Assembly: GCA_019455245.1 (NCBI GenBank)
Contig: JACFMR010000016.1
Location: 35,570 to 99,569 of the forward strand
Reading direction: 5' to 3'
From: Opitutaceae bacterium
Lineage (GTDB): Bacteria; Verrucomicrobiota; Verrucomicrobiia; Opitutales; Opitutaceae
Length of the DNA: 64,000 nucleotides
The notes under the pieces are model-generated. The model was not told the origin of the DNA. It did not search any database and was given only the letters and a program-made list of their open reading frames with translations. The position numbers and the translations under genes were made by a program. Below, piece by piece: positions 55,030 through 63,178 of this stretch (position 1 is its first letter; each line of letters begins with the position of its first letter).

Positions 55030-55161
55030 AGTGTCACGTAATACGTGACACTTTCCGTCTCGCCCCTCGCCGCATTCGTAAGCCCAAGAGTTCGTTTGCA
55101 CTATTTTCATCTCTTATCCTTCAGTAAGTTACCAAACCAGTGTCACGTATTACGTGACACT
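55030..55161. repeat. Paired-palindrome element, copy 2
   Basis: The 23-bp palindrome at 55030-55052 is identical to those at 35443 and 35551. A second at 55139-55161 has the same arms with the centre inverted (ATT for AAT) and is extended by CCAAACC/GGTTTGG to 37 bp (55132-55168). They are 86 nt apart. The element lies between the stop of the cellulase-like gene and the start of the esterase gene. Confidence 0.7.
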
Positions 55162-55240
55162 GGTTTGGGGGCGTTCTGAATATTTTGATTCGGGGTTTGA
55201 GGTGTTGGGGTGACTGGTGCGGGGGCGGTCCAATGGTCGG

Positions 55241-56476
55241 TCAGCTTTGGAGGAAGCGGTCGGTGAGGCGGCGGTGCCAGGCGACGTCCTGCCAGTTGGC
55301 GAAGTGGGGTTGCAGGTAGTTGTGCGGGGTCCAGCCCCACATGCGGGCGTCGATTGCGTCCTCGACGCTCCACGCGGCCCAGTCGAGCAGCCAGCCCCAG
55401 TCGAGGTCGGGGCTGTCGAAGCTGTACCAGCTCGCCCAGGACTCGGTAGTCGTGAGCGGCATCCCGTGTTCGTCGGCCCACGCGGCGACGCGCATGAGCT
55501 TCGCGCGTTGACGCTGGCGCAACATGGGCGCGATGGCCGCGGCGGTCTGGCGGCAACGTTCGGAATAGTCCGCCTGCCAGTCGTCGCGGGTGAAGAGATA
55601 CGGCATGTGGGTGTGAAACTTCGTGCGTTGCTCCCAGCGCGGATCGGCATCGGCGTAAAAGTGCACGTCGAGGCAGTCGAACTCCACCGGCACGTCGAGC
55701 CAGCGCAGGTCGCCGTGGATCGAGGCAGTGAAACGCAACGCGGGAAACTCGCGGCGCAACGCGGCGAGCGGCGGGTTGAGTTCGGCGGCGATGGCCGCGG
55801 CCTGTTCGGCGGTGAACGGCGCGCCCGAGCCCCACTCGAGGCCGTGCTCCTTTTTCATCCGCTCCAAAAATCCCGGGAAGAAATACGGCACCTCGTTCGC
55901 GAGGTCCACGTACACGAGCCGGTCGAAGCCGAAACGCTTTTCCCACTCGCGCAGTTGCGCGGCCCACAATTCGGCACCCTCGGTGTGGTTGCGGGCTTGC
56001 GCCAGCACAGGCGGTCCGGAGTGGGCGCTGCCGGCCTTGAAGCCAAACCACCACGCGCTGAGCGTGTAATGCATCGCCGGCCGCGTGAGCAGCTTCTCCA
56101 TGAACTCGATCAGCCAGCGGCCCGCAGGCGCGGTGACCGCGGTGTTCCAACACCACGGCATGTAGGGTTGCTGCGGGTCCGGCCAATGCAGCTCGCGGTC
56201 GGGTGCGGCGAGATCGATCCACTGCGGCATGGGATCGAGCCGTACGGTGTTGTAGCCGCGCTCAAGGGTCTCATCCAACACGCGGTCCCAGTCGGCAAAA
56301 CTCCCGCCGGCGCCGTGCCGCAGCAAAAACGCCTGGTCCCACATCGCCATGGTGAGCCGGCGCGGCGCGAGTTGCTCGCGCGGATCGTAACCGCTGGAGG
56401 TCGCGGAGGCGTGGGTACGCCGGTTGGGTTGGGCGGAGACTTGGGCGGGCATGTCCATGGGGAACGGAAATGCCAA
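55241..56476 (-). CDS. Cellulase-like TIM-barrel glycosidase (411 aa)
   Basis: The product has a GH5/cellulase-like TIM-barrel pattern: ETLERGYNTVRLDPMPQW (residues about 70-86), Glu195 in DLANEVPYFF as likely acid/base, HFYADADPRW after strand six and Glu345 in TTTESWASW as likely nucleophile. These match the sugar-binding cellulase-like family. No signal peptide is present, and the first ~30 residues are disordered, so ATG 56458 or 56452 could be the true start. It lies in the amino-sugar locus, between the NagB-type and esterase genes. The substrate is not known; the TIM-barrel call is secure, the specificity is not. Confidence 0.7.
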   Translation of the reverse strand: MAFPFPMDMPAQVSAQPNRRTHASATSSGYDPREQLAPRRLTMAMWDQAFLLRHGAGGSFADWDRVLDETLERGYNTVRLDPMPQWIDLAAPDRELHWPDPQQPYMPWCWNTAVTAPAGRWLIEFMEKLLTRPAMHYTLSAWWFGFKAGSAHSGPPVLAQARNHTEGAELWAAQLREWEKRFGFDRLVYVDLANEVPYFFPGFLERMKKEHGLEWGSGAPFTAEQAAAIAAELNPPLAALRREFPALRFTASIHGDLRWLDVPVEFDCLDVHFYADADPRWEQRTKFHTHMPYLFTRDDWQADYSERCRQTAAAIAPMLRQRQRAKLMRVAAWADEHGMPLTTTESWASWYSFDSPDLDWGWLLDWAAWSVEDAIDARMWGWTPHNYLQPHFANWQDVAWHRRLTDRFLQS

Positions 56477-56556
56477 CGTGCTAGCCGGCGCCTTGGTGCA
56501 CGTCGAGCCGCCAACGACAGAATCGGCGTACGCGTAAACGATTATTCAAAGCAAAA

Positions 56557-56691
56557 GGCCGCACCACGGTGCGGCCCTACGGGAAGATCTCACGGCAGCG
56601 TCCCGGAGCTCTTGCATCATAGGTGGACGCGCACCCTGCTGCAGGGCCGGACCTTGGTCCGGCCGGATTGAGGCTGCACCAAGGTGCAGCC
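56557..56691. repeat. Cluster of three 20-bp GC-rich palindromes
   Basis: Three perfect 20-bp palindromes of the form GGCYGnACC-nn-GGTnCRGCC lie at 56557-56576, 56645-56664 and 56672-56691. The first and third are each followed by CCTACGGG and a shared TCTCACGGCA. This is a small REP-type array between the NagB-type gene and the cellulase-like gene. Confidence 0.65.
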
Positions 56692-56712
56692 CTACGGGCT
56701 CATCTCACGGCA

Positions 56713-57495
56713 TCAGTTGCTCTGCAACAGCGACGACGAATCGGCGTCGAGGTAGAGCACGGCGTGCGACTGCCGGCGCAGGAAGCTGCCCGGGCACGCA
56801 GACGTGACGGGGCCCTCCAGCGAGCCTTTCACCGCCTCAGCCTTGCGGCGCTCGGGCACGACCGCGATCATGCGGCCCACCCGGCAGAGCGTCGGGATCG
56901 TGAGCGTGATCGCATACATCGGCACCGCATCGAGATTCGGGAAATGCCCCTCGCCGACCTGCTGGCGGCGGCATTTCTCGTCGAGTTTCACGATCTTGAT
57001 CACCTCGGGATCGGCAAAGTCGGCGACATCGGGATCGTTGAAGGCGAGGTGACCGTTCTCGCCGATGCCGAGGCAGCACAGGTCGATCGGCGCAGACTGC
57101 AGCGCGGCGGTGTAGGCGCGCATGGCCTTGAGCGGCTCGAGCGCGTCGCCCTCGAGGAAGTGCGCGCCGGCGGGATTCACGCGGTCAAACACGCGCTCCT
57201 TGAGATATTTTCGGAACGAGGCCGGATGCGTCATCGGCATGCCGAGATACTCGTCCATGTGGAACAGCTCGACCTTGTCCCAGGCGATGCCGGGCAGCTT
57301 GGTGAGATTCTCCAGAAACAAATCCTGTGAGTTGCCCGTGGCGATGATGGCGCGGGCCCGGCCGCGGTCGGCGATCGCGGTGCGCAGCACCTGGGCGGCA
57401 TCCGCGGCGGCGGCGGCGGCCATGTCGGCCAGCGCGGCAAAGCGCCGCACCTGCAATTGCTCGGACTTGAAGGAAATTTCTGCAGTGGAACTCAT
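56713..57495 (-). CDS. nagB: Glucosamine-6-phosphate deaminase family protein
   Basis: The 260-aa product starts at ATG 57495 (MSSTAEISFKSEQL) and is near the ~265-aa length of NagB. Motifs are IIATGNSQDLFL (phosphate loop), ELFHMDEYLG with the family Asp, and LGIGENGHLAFNDP with the catalytic His. The usual Glu after AFN is Asp here, as in the NagB-like branch with GENGH rather than GNDGH. It converts glucosamine-6-phosphate to fructose-6-phosphate and ammonia. With the nearby GH20 enzyme it closes a GlcNAc catabolic path; the NagA deacetylase is not in the window. It is divergent from the acyl carrier protein gene. Confidence 0.85.
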   Translation of the reverse strand: MSSTAEISFKSEQLQVRRFAALADMAAAAAADAAQVLRTAIADRGRARAIIATGNSQDLFLENLTKLPGIAWDKVELFHMDEYLGMPMTHPASFRKYLKERVFDRVNPAGAHFLEGDALEPLKAMRAYTAALQSAPIDLCCLGIGENGHLAFNDPDVADFADPEVIKIVKLDEKCRRQQVGEGHFPNLDAVPMYAITLTIPTLCRVGRMIAVVPERRKAEAVKGSLEGPVTSACPGSFLRRQSHAVLYLDADSSSLLQSN

Positions 57496-57622
57496 GGTCG
57501 GTATAAGAAAGCGCGGAATACGTCCGCACAACGCCGATCCATCCTGCAAACCTTCGCGGTGACAACGGAAAAACGCCCGGGCCGACCTTGACACCCGCGC
57601 GGTTCAATCCGCTTCTAGGCGC

Positions 57623-57988
57623 ATGAGCGGAGACTATCCCGTTTCAGAGCAATTGCGCACCACCTTGCGCGGATTTCCCCAAGAGACGGTGCAGGCCTGT
57701 GCGGAGTTTCAGGCCACCGGCAACTGGGCGGCCTTTGATCGCGCCGTGCTCGATCTGATTTATCACCACCTGAGCCCCAAACCGCCGCGGCCGCTCAACA
57801 CCTACCCGGGCAGCACCGCACTGGTCGCTGACCTCGGCCTTGATTCGATCGCCATGGTCGAGCTGGTCTTCGTGTTCGAGGATCTCTTCAAGGCGAAGCT
57901 ACCGCAGGAGGAACTGCTGAAGGTCGTGACCATCGACGACCTGCGCAACCTGCTGCGCAAGCACCTGCCGACGGTGCAGACGGCATGA
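57623..57988 (+). CDS. Acyl carrier protein with extended N-terminus (121 aa)
   Basis: Residues about 38-118 form an ACP domain with the 4'-phosphopantetheine attachment site Ser75 in LGLDSIAMVEL. The N-terminal ~35 residues are an extra polar helix not found in housekeeping AcpP (~78 aa). It should carry acyl intermediates for the ketosynthase encoded next, whose start overlaps its stop (ATGA at 57985-57988). Four plus-strand genes follow one another closely here. The dedicated pair points to a specialised acyl chain rather than bulk fatty acid synthesis. Confidence 0.88.
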   Translation: MSGDYPVSEQLRTTLRGFPQETVQACAEFQATGNWAAFDRAVLDLIYHHLSPKPPRPLNTYPGSTALVADLGLDSIAMVELVFVFEDLFKAKLPQEELLKVVTIDDLRNLLRKHLPTVQTA

Positions 57989-59274
57989 CATCCCCTTCCG
58001 GCATGCCCCGGGTGGTGATCAGCGGGCTGGGCTTCATTTCCAGCATCGGCAACGACGCGGTGGGCGTGACCCAAAGCCTGCGCGAGCTGCGGCACGGTTT
58101 CGAACCGCACGAATTTCTGCCGGGGCGTCAGCTCGAAGTCACCGTCGCCGGCACGATCAAGGAATTCGACACCCGTGCGACGCATTTTTCCGAGTGGCGC
58201 TGGCCCGCGCGCTACACTTTCGAGCGCGACGTGCTGCGCAGCCTGCCGCCGCACGGACTGCACGCGTTGTGCGCCGTCGAGCAGCTGATCGCCGATGCCA
58301 GGTTGACGCCGGAGCTGCTGGCCGACGGCGACACCGGCCTGTTCACGTCGTCGGCCGGCTCGCCTTTTCTGCAACGTGAGTATCTCAACCAATTCATCGA
58401 ATCGGGCGGCATGCGCGTCCATCCCATGGCGGTGGTCAGCACGATCTCGGGCACGTTGAATTTCAACCTGGCGCCGCGGTATCACATCAAGGGTGCGGTT
58501 TGCGGCTTTGTCTCCGCGTGTGCATCGACCGCCCACGCGATCGGTTACGCGCTCGACGAAATCCGGCTCGGCCGGCAACGCCGCATCTTGGTCGTCGGCG
58601 CGGAAGACCTCACCTGGCCCTCGACCTATTCGTTTCACGGCATGCGGGCATTGTCGCGCAATCCCGATCCCGCCACCGCCTCGCGTCCGTTTGACCGCCA
58701 TCGCGACGGTTTTGTCGGTACCGGCGGCGCCGCCGCGCTGCTCATCGAGGCGGCCGATTCAGCGCAGGCGCGCGGCGCGCCGGTTTATGCGGAGCTGTGC
58801 GGCTGGGGCCAGGCTTCCGACGGGCACAGCATGGCCATCGCCGATCCGGCCGGCCGCGGGCTGGCGAGCGCCATGCGTCGCGCGCTCAAAGCCGCCGGGC
58901 TCACCCCGGGTGACATCGGCTACATCAACGCCCACGCCACCTCGACCCCGCTCGGCGACCTCTCGGAAATCCGCGCCATCCACAACGTGTTCACGCAACA
59001 GGGCGCGCATCCGGTCATCAGCAGCACCAAGGCGTTGACCGGCCACGCGCTGTCGATGGCCGCGGCACTGGAAACCGGTTGCTGCGCGCTGGCGTTGCGC
59101 GAGGGTTTCACCCCCGGACAGGCGCATCTCGTCAATCCCGATCCCGAGGCGGACGGGCTGAACCTGCCGCCCACCACGCTGTCATCCGCGCCCGGCATCA
59201 TCCTGAAAAACAGCAGCGGATTCGGTGGTAGCAACGTCTCGCTCGTGCTGCGGCCGTGGACCGCCGGCGAGTAA
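57985..59274 (+). CDS. Beta-ketoacyl-ACP synthase (FabF-like)
   Basis: The 429-aa thiolase-fold protein shows the full KAS triad: Cys179 in SACASTAHAIG, His317 in INAHATSTPLGD and His354 in TKALTGHALSMA. The C-terminal NSSGFGGSNVSLVL is typical of FabF-type enzymes. It should extend or condense an acyl chain held by the neighbouring ACP. Length is close to FabF (~412). It is coupled to the ACP gene by an ATGA overlap and followed after 41 nt by an ABC exporter. Possible roles include aryl-polyene, lipid or polyketide assembly; partner ketoreductase and dehydratase genes are not in the window. Confidence 0.9.
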   Translation: MTSPSGMPRVVISGLGFISSIGNDAVGVTQSLRELRHGFEPHEFLPGRQLEVTVAGTIKEFDTRATHFSEWRWPARYTFERDVLRSLPPHGLHALCAVEQLIADARLTPELLADGDTGLFTSSAGSPFLQREYLNQFIESGGMRVHPMAVVSTISGTLNFNLAPRYHIKGAVCGFVSACASTAHAIGYALDEIRLGRQRRILVVGAEDLTWPSTYSFHGMRALSRNPDPATASRPFDRHRDGFVGTGGAAALLIEAADSAQARGAPVYAELCGWGQASDGHSMAIADPAGRGLASAMRRALKAAGLTPGDIGYINAHATSTPLGDLSEIRAIHNVFTQQGAHPVISSTKALTGHALSMAAALETGCCALALREGFTPGQAHLVNPDPEADGLNLPPTTLSSAPGIILKNSSGFGGSNVSLVLRPWTAGE

Positions 59275-59315
59275 TGGGTTGCATGCGGCAATCGGCCGCC
59301 CTTCCTTCCCCCTGA

Positions 59316-60941
59316 ATGCGCCTCCTGCTCCTGCTGCTTCGCACGTCCCGCTGGGATGCGGTCACCGGCATCGTCGCGGGTGCGGCGGTGGGCCTGTCCG
59401 CCAGCGGTTTCGCCTGGGTGTTGCAGGCCACCATCGCGCACCGGGGTGAGAACTGGCTGGCCTACACGCTGGCCTTTGTCGGGTTTTGGCTCACCTACGG
59501 GCTCGGTTCCGTGCTGGCCGGCAACCGGATCACGCGCGTCGCGCAACGCGCCGTGCGCGACCTGCGCCTGTCGATCAGCCGGCGCATCCTGTCGTTGCCG
59601 CTGACGGTGCTGGAAAAGGACCAGGCGCGCATCTTCCCCGTGCTCACGGAGGACATCGCGATGATCTCCTCCGCGACCTCGCGCCTGCCCAGCGCAATCT
59701 CCGGCTGCGCCACCGTGCTGGGTTGTTTTGTGTTGCTCACGGTCATCGCGTGGCCGCTGGCCCTCGCGTGTCTGGCCCTGCTGATCGTGGCCGTGGGGCT
59801 CTACGTGCAACCGCTGCGCCGCTTTCAACGCCACCTGGTCGTCTGGCGCGCCGACTGGGACCGCTTTGCCCGGCTACTGGATGCGATCGTGCACGGCCAC
59901 AAGGAGCTGATCCTCGACCAACGCAAACGCACCGCCTTTCTGGAACAACAACTGGAACCCATCGCCCGCCGGCAGGAGCGGGAAATGACCGGCGCCAACA
60001 CGTGGGAAATCCTGATCCGCCGCTGGGGCGAACTGCTGATGCTGCTCGGCCTGGGCCTGCTGCTTTTCACCCTGCCCTGGCACGCGTGGGCCACGTATGA
60101 TCAGTTCGGCCGCTTTCTCTTCGTCGCGCTTTTCATTCTCTCGCCGCTTTCCACCCTGGTCGGGTTCAGCACCGATCTCGGCCGCGCCCGGCTGGCGATC
60201 AACCGCATCAACGACGTCGGCGGGCTGCTCGAACAGCACGCCGGTCCGCCGCCCCCGCCCGTCACGTCCGCGCCCGTCGGATTTCGGCATCTCGCGTTGC
60301 GCGAGGTCAGCTACCGGCACGCGGGCAAGGAAGGCGCCGCCTTCACCCTTGGCCCCGTCACGGTCGCCTTCGACCGGCCCGAGGTGGTCCTGATCAGCGG
60401 CGGCAACGGCAGCGGCAAGACCACCCTGCTCAAGGTCATATGCGGACTCTATCCGGCGGACAAAGGCGAAATCACGCTCGACGGCCGCCCGCTCGCCGCG
60501 GCCACGCTGGAGGAACATCGCGCGAGCTTTGCCGTGGTCTTCTCCGATTTTTTCCTGTTCCCCTCGCTGCTCGGTTACGAACAAAGCCCGGCGGACGAAC
60601 AGGCGCGGCTGCTCCGCGAAATGCAGCTCGACCGCCAGGTGCAGGTGAACGCCGACGGCGAGTTTTCCACCACCAAGCTGTCGCAGGGCCAGCGCAAGCG
60701 GCTCGCGCTCGTCGCCGCCCTGCTGGAGGACAAACCTGTCTACGTGTTCGACGAATGGGCCGCCGACCAGGATCCCGGTTTCCGCCGCCTGTTCTACGAG
60801 CGCATCCTGCCCGGCCTGCGCGATCGCGGCAAACTCGTGTTGGCGATCAGCCACGACGAGGCCTACTACCCCCTCGCCGACCGCCACCTGCATCTCGTGG
60901 ACGGCCACATCACCGGGGACACCCGTCCGGTGACAACCTGA
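59316..60941 (+). CDS. ABC exporter of the SyrD/PvdE type (fused membrane and ATPase domains)
   Basis: The 541-aa product has six membrane helices (about residues 14-300) followed by an ATPase domain with Walker A SGGNGSGKTT (361-370), signature LSQGQRKRL (about 450) and Walker B VYVFDEWAADQD (about 470-481). The sequence VFDEWAADQDPGFRRLFY is characteristic of the cyclic-peptide/siderophore exporter branch (SyrD, PvdE). It should export a small molecule or lipid-linked product across the inner membrane. It ends one base before the glycosyltransferase start. Its linkage with ACP and ketosynthase suggests export of an acylated product. Confidence 0.85.
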   Translation: MRLLLLLLRTSRWDAVTGIVAGAAVGLSASGFAWVLQATIAHRGENWLAYTLAFVGFWLTYGLGSVLAGNRITRVAQRAVRDLRLSISRRILSLPLTVLEKDQARIFPVLTEDIAMISSATSRLPSAISGCATVLGCFVLLTVIAWPLALACLALLIVAVGLYVQPLRRFQRHLVVWRADWDRFARLLDAIVHGHKELILDQRKRTAFLEQQLEPIARRQEREMTGANTWEILIRRWGELLMLLGLGLLLFTLPWHAWATYDQFGRFLFVALFILSPLSTLVGFSTDLGRARLAINRINDVGGLLEQHAGPPPPPVTSAPVGFRHLALREVSYRHAGKEGAAFTLGPVTVAFDRPEVVLISGGNGSGKTTLLKVICGLYPADKGEITLDGRPLAAATLEEHRASFAVVFSDFFLFPSLLGYEQSPADEQARLLREMQLDRQVQVNADGEFSTTKLSQGQRKRLALVAALLEDKPVYVFDEWAADQDPGFRRLFYERILPGLRDRGKLVLAISHDEAYYPLADRHLHLVDGHITGDTRPVTT

Positions 60942-60942
60942 C

Positions 60943-61731
60943 ATGAAAACGCATTTTCTCGCCCTCGTCACCAACAGCAAAAACGAGCACGCCTACCTGC
61001 GGGAGTGGCTCGATTACCACCGGCTCGTCGGCGTCGATCACTTCTTCATCTACGATCAGGACGACACCGCCGCCTCGCGCGACCTCCTCGCGCCGTATGA
61101 AAAACAAGGCGTCGTCACCCGCTATCCCTGGACACAGTACGACGGCACGCGTTTCGACGGCCCGACCCGGTTCTACCAATGCAACAAGAACCACCTCGCC
61201 TTCGCGCACTGCGCCGCCAATCACCGTCACGAGGTGCAGTGGCTGATGAAGATCGATGTGGATGAGTTCCTCCAGCCGCTGCACGACGACGCCGACCTGA
61301 CCGTCTGGCTGCGCACGCTCGATCCGAAACGCGTGAAAGGCTGCCGCATTCCACGCATCGATTTCGGCAGCAACGGCCACCTCACCCCACCGGGCGGCCC
61401 CGTCATCGCCGCGTTCACCCAACGCGAGGCGGCGCCCTCCAACCACAAGGATCTGGCCAACGGCGACTGCCTCAGCACCAACCGCTATTGTTTCAGTTCG
61501 CACTGGTGGCGGCATCGCCTCGGCTGCCAGCTGCGCACGCTGGTGACCACCGGATTGGGCTGGCGCGTCAACCACTACTACACCAAGTCGCGCGAGGAAT
61601 TCTTTGCCCGCCAAAACGTCTGCCGCGGCCGTTTCCTGACCGAGGAACGCTGGCGCGAGGTCGAGGCCCGCTGCAACGCCGTCACCGACGAATCCATGCT
61701 GCGCTTCGCCGCGCAATTGCCCCGCGCCTGA
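60943..61731 (+). CDS. GT92/GT2-like glycosyltransferase (262 aa)
   Basis: The product opens with FLALVTNSKNEHAYLREWLDYH, the nucleotide-sugar-binding start of the GT92-type fold, followed by VGVDHFFIYDQDD and the metal-binding WLMKIDVDEFL (DVD, about residue 103-106). A C-terminal part with SSHWWRHRLG and VNHYYTKSREEF fits the same family, where KSxEEF is common. It should transfer a sugar from a nucleotide donor, probably on the cytoplasmic side. It follows the ABC exporter by 1 nt, so it belongs to the same unit. Acceptor unknown. Confidence 0.82.
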   Translation: MKTHFLALVTNSKNEHAYLREWLDYHRLVGVDHFFIYDQDDTAASRDLLAPYEKQGVVTRYPWTQYDGTRFDGPTRFYQCNKNHLAFAHCAANHRHEVQWLMKIDVDEFLQPLHDDADLTVWLRTLDPKRVKGCRIPRIDFGSNGHLTPPGGPVIAAFTQREAAPSNHKDLANGDCLSTNRYCFSSHWWRHRLGCQLRTLVTTGLGWRVNHYYTKSREEFFARQNVCRGRFLTEERWREVEARCNAVTDESMLRFAAQLPRA

Positions 61732-62112
61732 ACGCGGAGCCGGCGGTATATGTCCGCGGCGTTCGTGCAATGAAGCGATTAAGCAAAGCCGTGTCCTATA
61801 TGGAAGGTCGTGTAAGCAGATAACGGTTTTGAGGTAGGGCGGGACCGCTGGGCCCGCCGCGAATTACCAGCCAGCGAAACCTGAGCGGACGGCCCGCCTG
61901 CCCTCCGTCTTGTCCGCCATAGCCTTGGCGACGGCGGAAGCCTTGGCGAAGGCGGGCGGTCCGTCCCTACCGGTCAGCCTCACGCTTATAACAACAGCTA
62001 TTGTTTCAATTGCGGTAAGCTGACTTTTGGTTGAACGCATTGCCCTCAATGCGTTGGTTTGGCCTAACGTAAAAACCAGCGCCTTGAGGGCAAGGCGCGC
62101 CACCGACGCAAG
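61732..62112. repeat. Repeat-rich convergent intergenic region
   Basis: This region lies between the convergent glycosyltransferase and phosphotransferase genes. It holds an imperfect GC palindrome (61838-61858) preceded by GTAG, and a tract (61895-61970) that reads AFAKASAVAKAMADKTEGRR on the minus strand, a phrase I recall as a translated repeat in environmental genomes. Two further palindromes follow: AACGCATTG-CCCT-CAATGCGTT variant (62034-62055) and GCGCCTTG-AGGG-CAAGGCGC (62079-62098), whose loops are reverse complements. No gene is supported. Confidence 0.6.
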
Positions 62113-63120
62113 CTACGCCGGAACGTTTTCGCGACAGTTCCGCCAGCGCCAGTAACCGCCGAACACCGCGAAAAATCCCGTCACCAGCCCCGCGTTGCGG
62201 CCCACCAACCAGACCGCGGCCACTGCCACGGGCCAAACGCCCGGCATCCCGGCCACAAAGGCGACGGCCACCAGCACCGGCGCGACCAGATCAGCGCGGG
62301 CCGGCGGCGTGCCGCGCAGGTGCGACGCGATCGCCCGGCCGGAAAAATCCGCCCCGTGCAACGTAAGCAGCAGCACCGTCTCCCACCACGCCGTGCCGCG
62401 CCACAGCCCCAACGCACAAAAAACCACGCCAACCAGCGCGAACATCGGCAGGCCCGCGGGCATCCGCCCGATGCGGCGAACACAACCGACCGCCGTACCG
62501 ACGCTGCCCAACGCGCCGCCCGCCATCACCGTTTCAAAAATCGTGAAATCCCCGAGCAGCGGCGCATGCCACCAACCCGCCGCCGCGGGGTGACACCAGC
62601 TCGCGAAAAACGCGAGCCCCAGCAACATGCCCTCGAGCGGCCCGAGCACGCCGAAATACAGCTCCTTGCGTTCGCGCTCCTCCACCATGATCGCCGCGCC
62701 CGCCAGCGCCACCGCCCACACCAGCACGACCAGCAACGGCGAATCCGCGCGACCGGCGACCAGAAACATCACCACGACCGTGATCGGTCCGTGAAACGCA
62801 TCGGTGTAGTGATCGAGAAATTCGCCCAGCGGACTGCTCGTGCCCGTGCGCCGCGAATGCATGCCGTCGGCATGATCATAGATCACATACGCCGCCATCA
62901 GCGCCAGGCACCACGGCGCGAGTTCAACGGGATTGGCCGCGGTCACCGTCAGCGCCAGCATCAGCCACATGCAGGCCGAGGAACCGAGCGTCAGCAGGTT
63001 CGCCGGCACCGACCGCGGCATCCATAGCACAAACCACCGCACCACATATCGGCAAAAGGGATCCACCAGCACCGACCGGTCCACACACCGGTAGTTGTAG
63101 GCGGGAGTTTCAGGACGCAT
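62113..63120 (-). CDS. CDP-alcohol phosphotransferase with eukaryote-like signature
   Basis: The 335-aa product starts at ATG 63120 (MRPETPAYNYRC) and has about eight to ten membrane helices. It carries the CDP-OH-P motif D-x2-D-G-x2-A-R-x8-G-x3-D-x3-D with all key residues (Asp82, Asp85, Gly86, Arg90, Gly99, Asp103, Asp107), except Ser for Ala before Arg90. The string RRTGTSSPLGEFLDH is close to the choline/ethanolamine phosphotransferase form of eukaryotes (RRTxxSSPLGELFDH). It should move a phospho-alcohol from a CDP-alcohol to a lipid acceptor in the inner membrane. It follows the TVP38-like gene by 58 nt on the same strand. Confidence 0.85.
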   Translation of the reverse strand: MRPETPAYNYRCVDRSVLVDPFCRYVVRWFVLWMPRSVPANLLTLGSSACMWLMLALTVTAANPVELAPWCLALMAAYVIYDHADGMHSRRTGTSSPLGEFLDHYTDAFHGPITVVVMFLVAGRADSPLLVVLVWAVALAGAAIMVEERERKELYFGVLGPLEGMLLGLAFFASWCHPAAAGWWHAPLLGDFTIFETVMAGGALGSVGTAVGCVRRIGRMPAGLPMFALVGVVFCALGLWRGTAWWETVLLLTLHGADFSGRAIASHLRGTPPARADLVAPVLVAVAFVAGMPGVWPVAVAAVWLVGRNAGLVTGFFAVFGGYWRWRNCRENVPA

Positions 63121-63178
63121 GCGCACCAGTGGTAGCGGCGTCGCGCCGCTTGTCGCGCCTAAAACCGCGCCGTGACTT

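Noticed and set aside
57588..57617. TTGACA upstream of the acyl carrier protein gene
   Set aside because: The -10 position at the right spacing (GCTTCT) is poor and would lie almost on the start codon, so no promoter is called.
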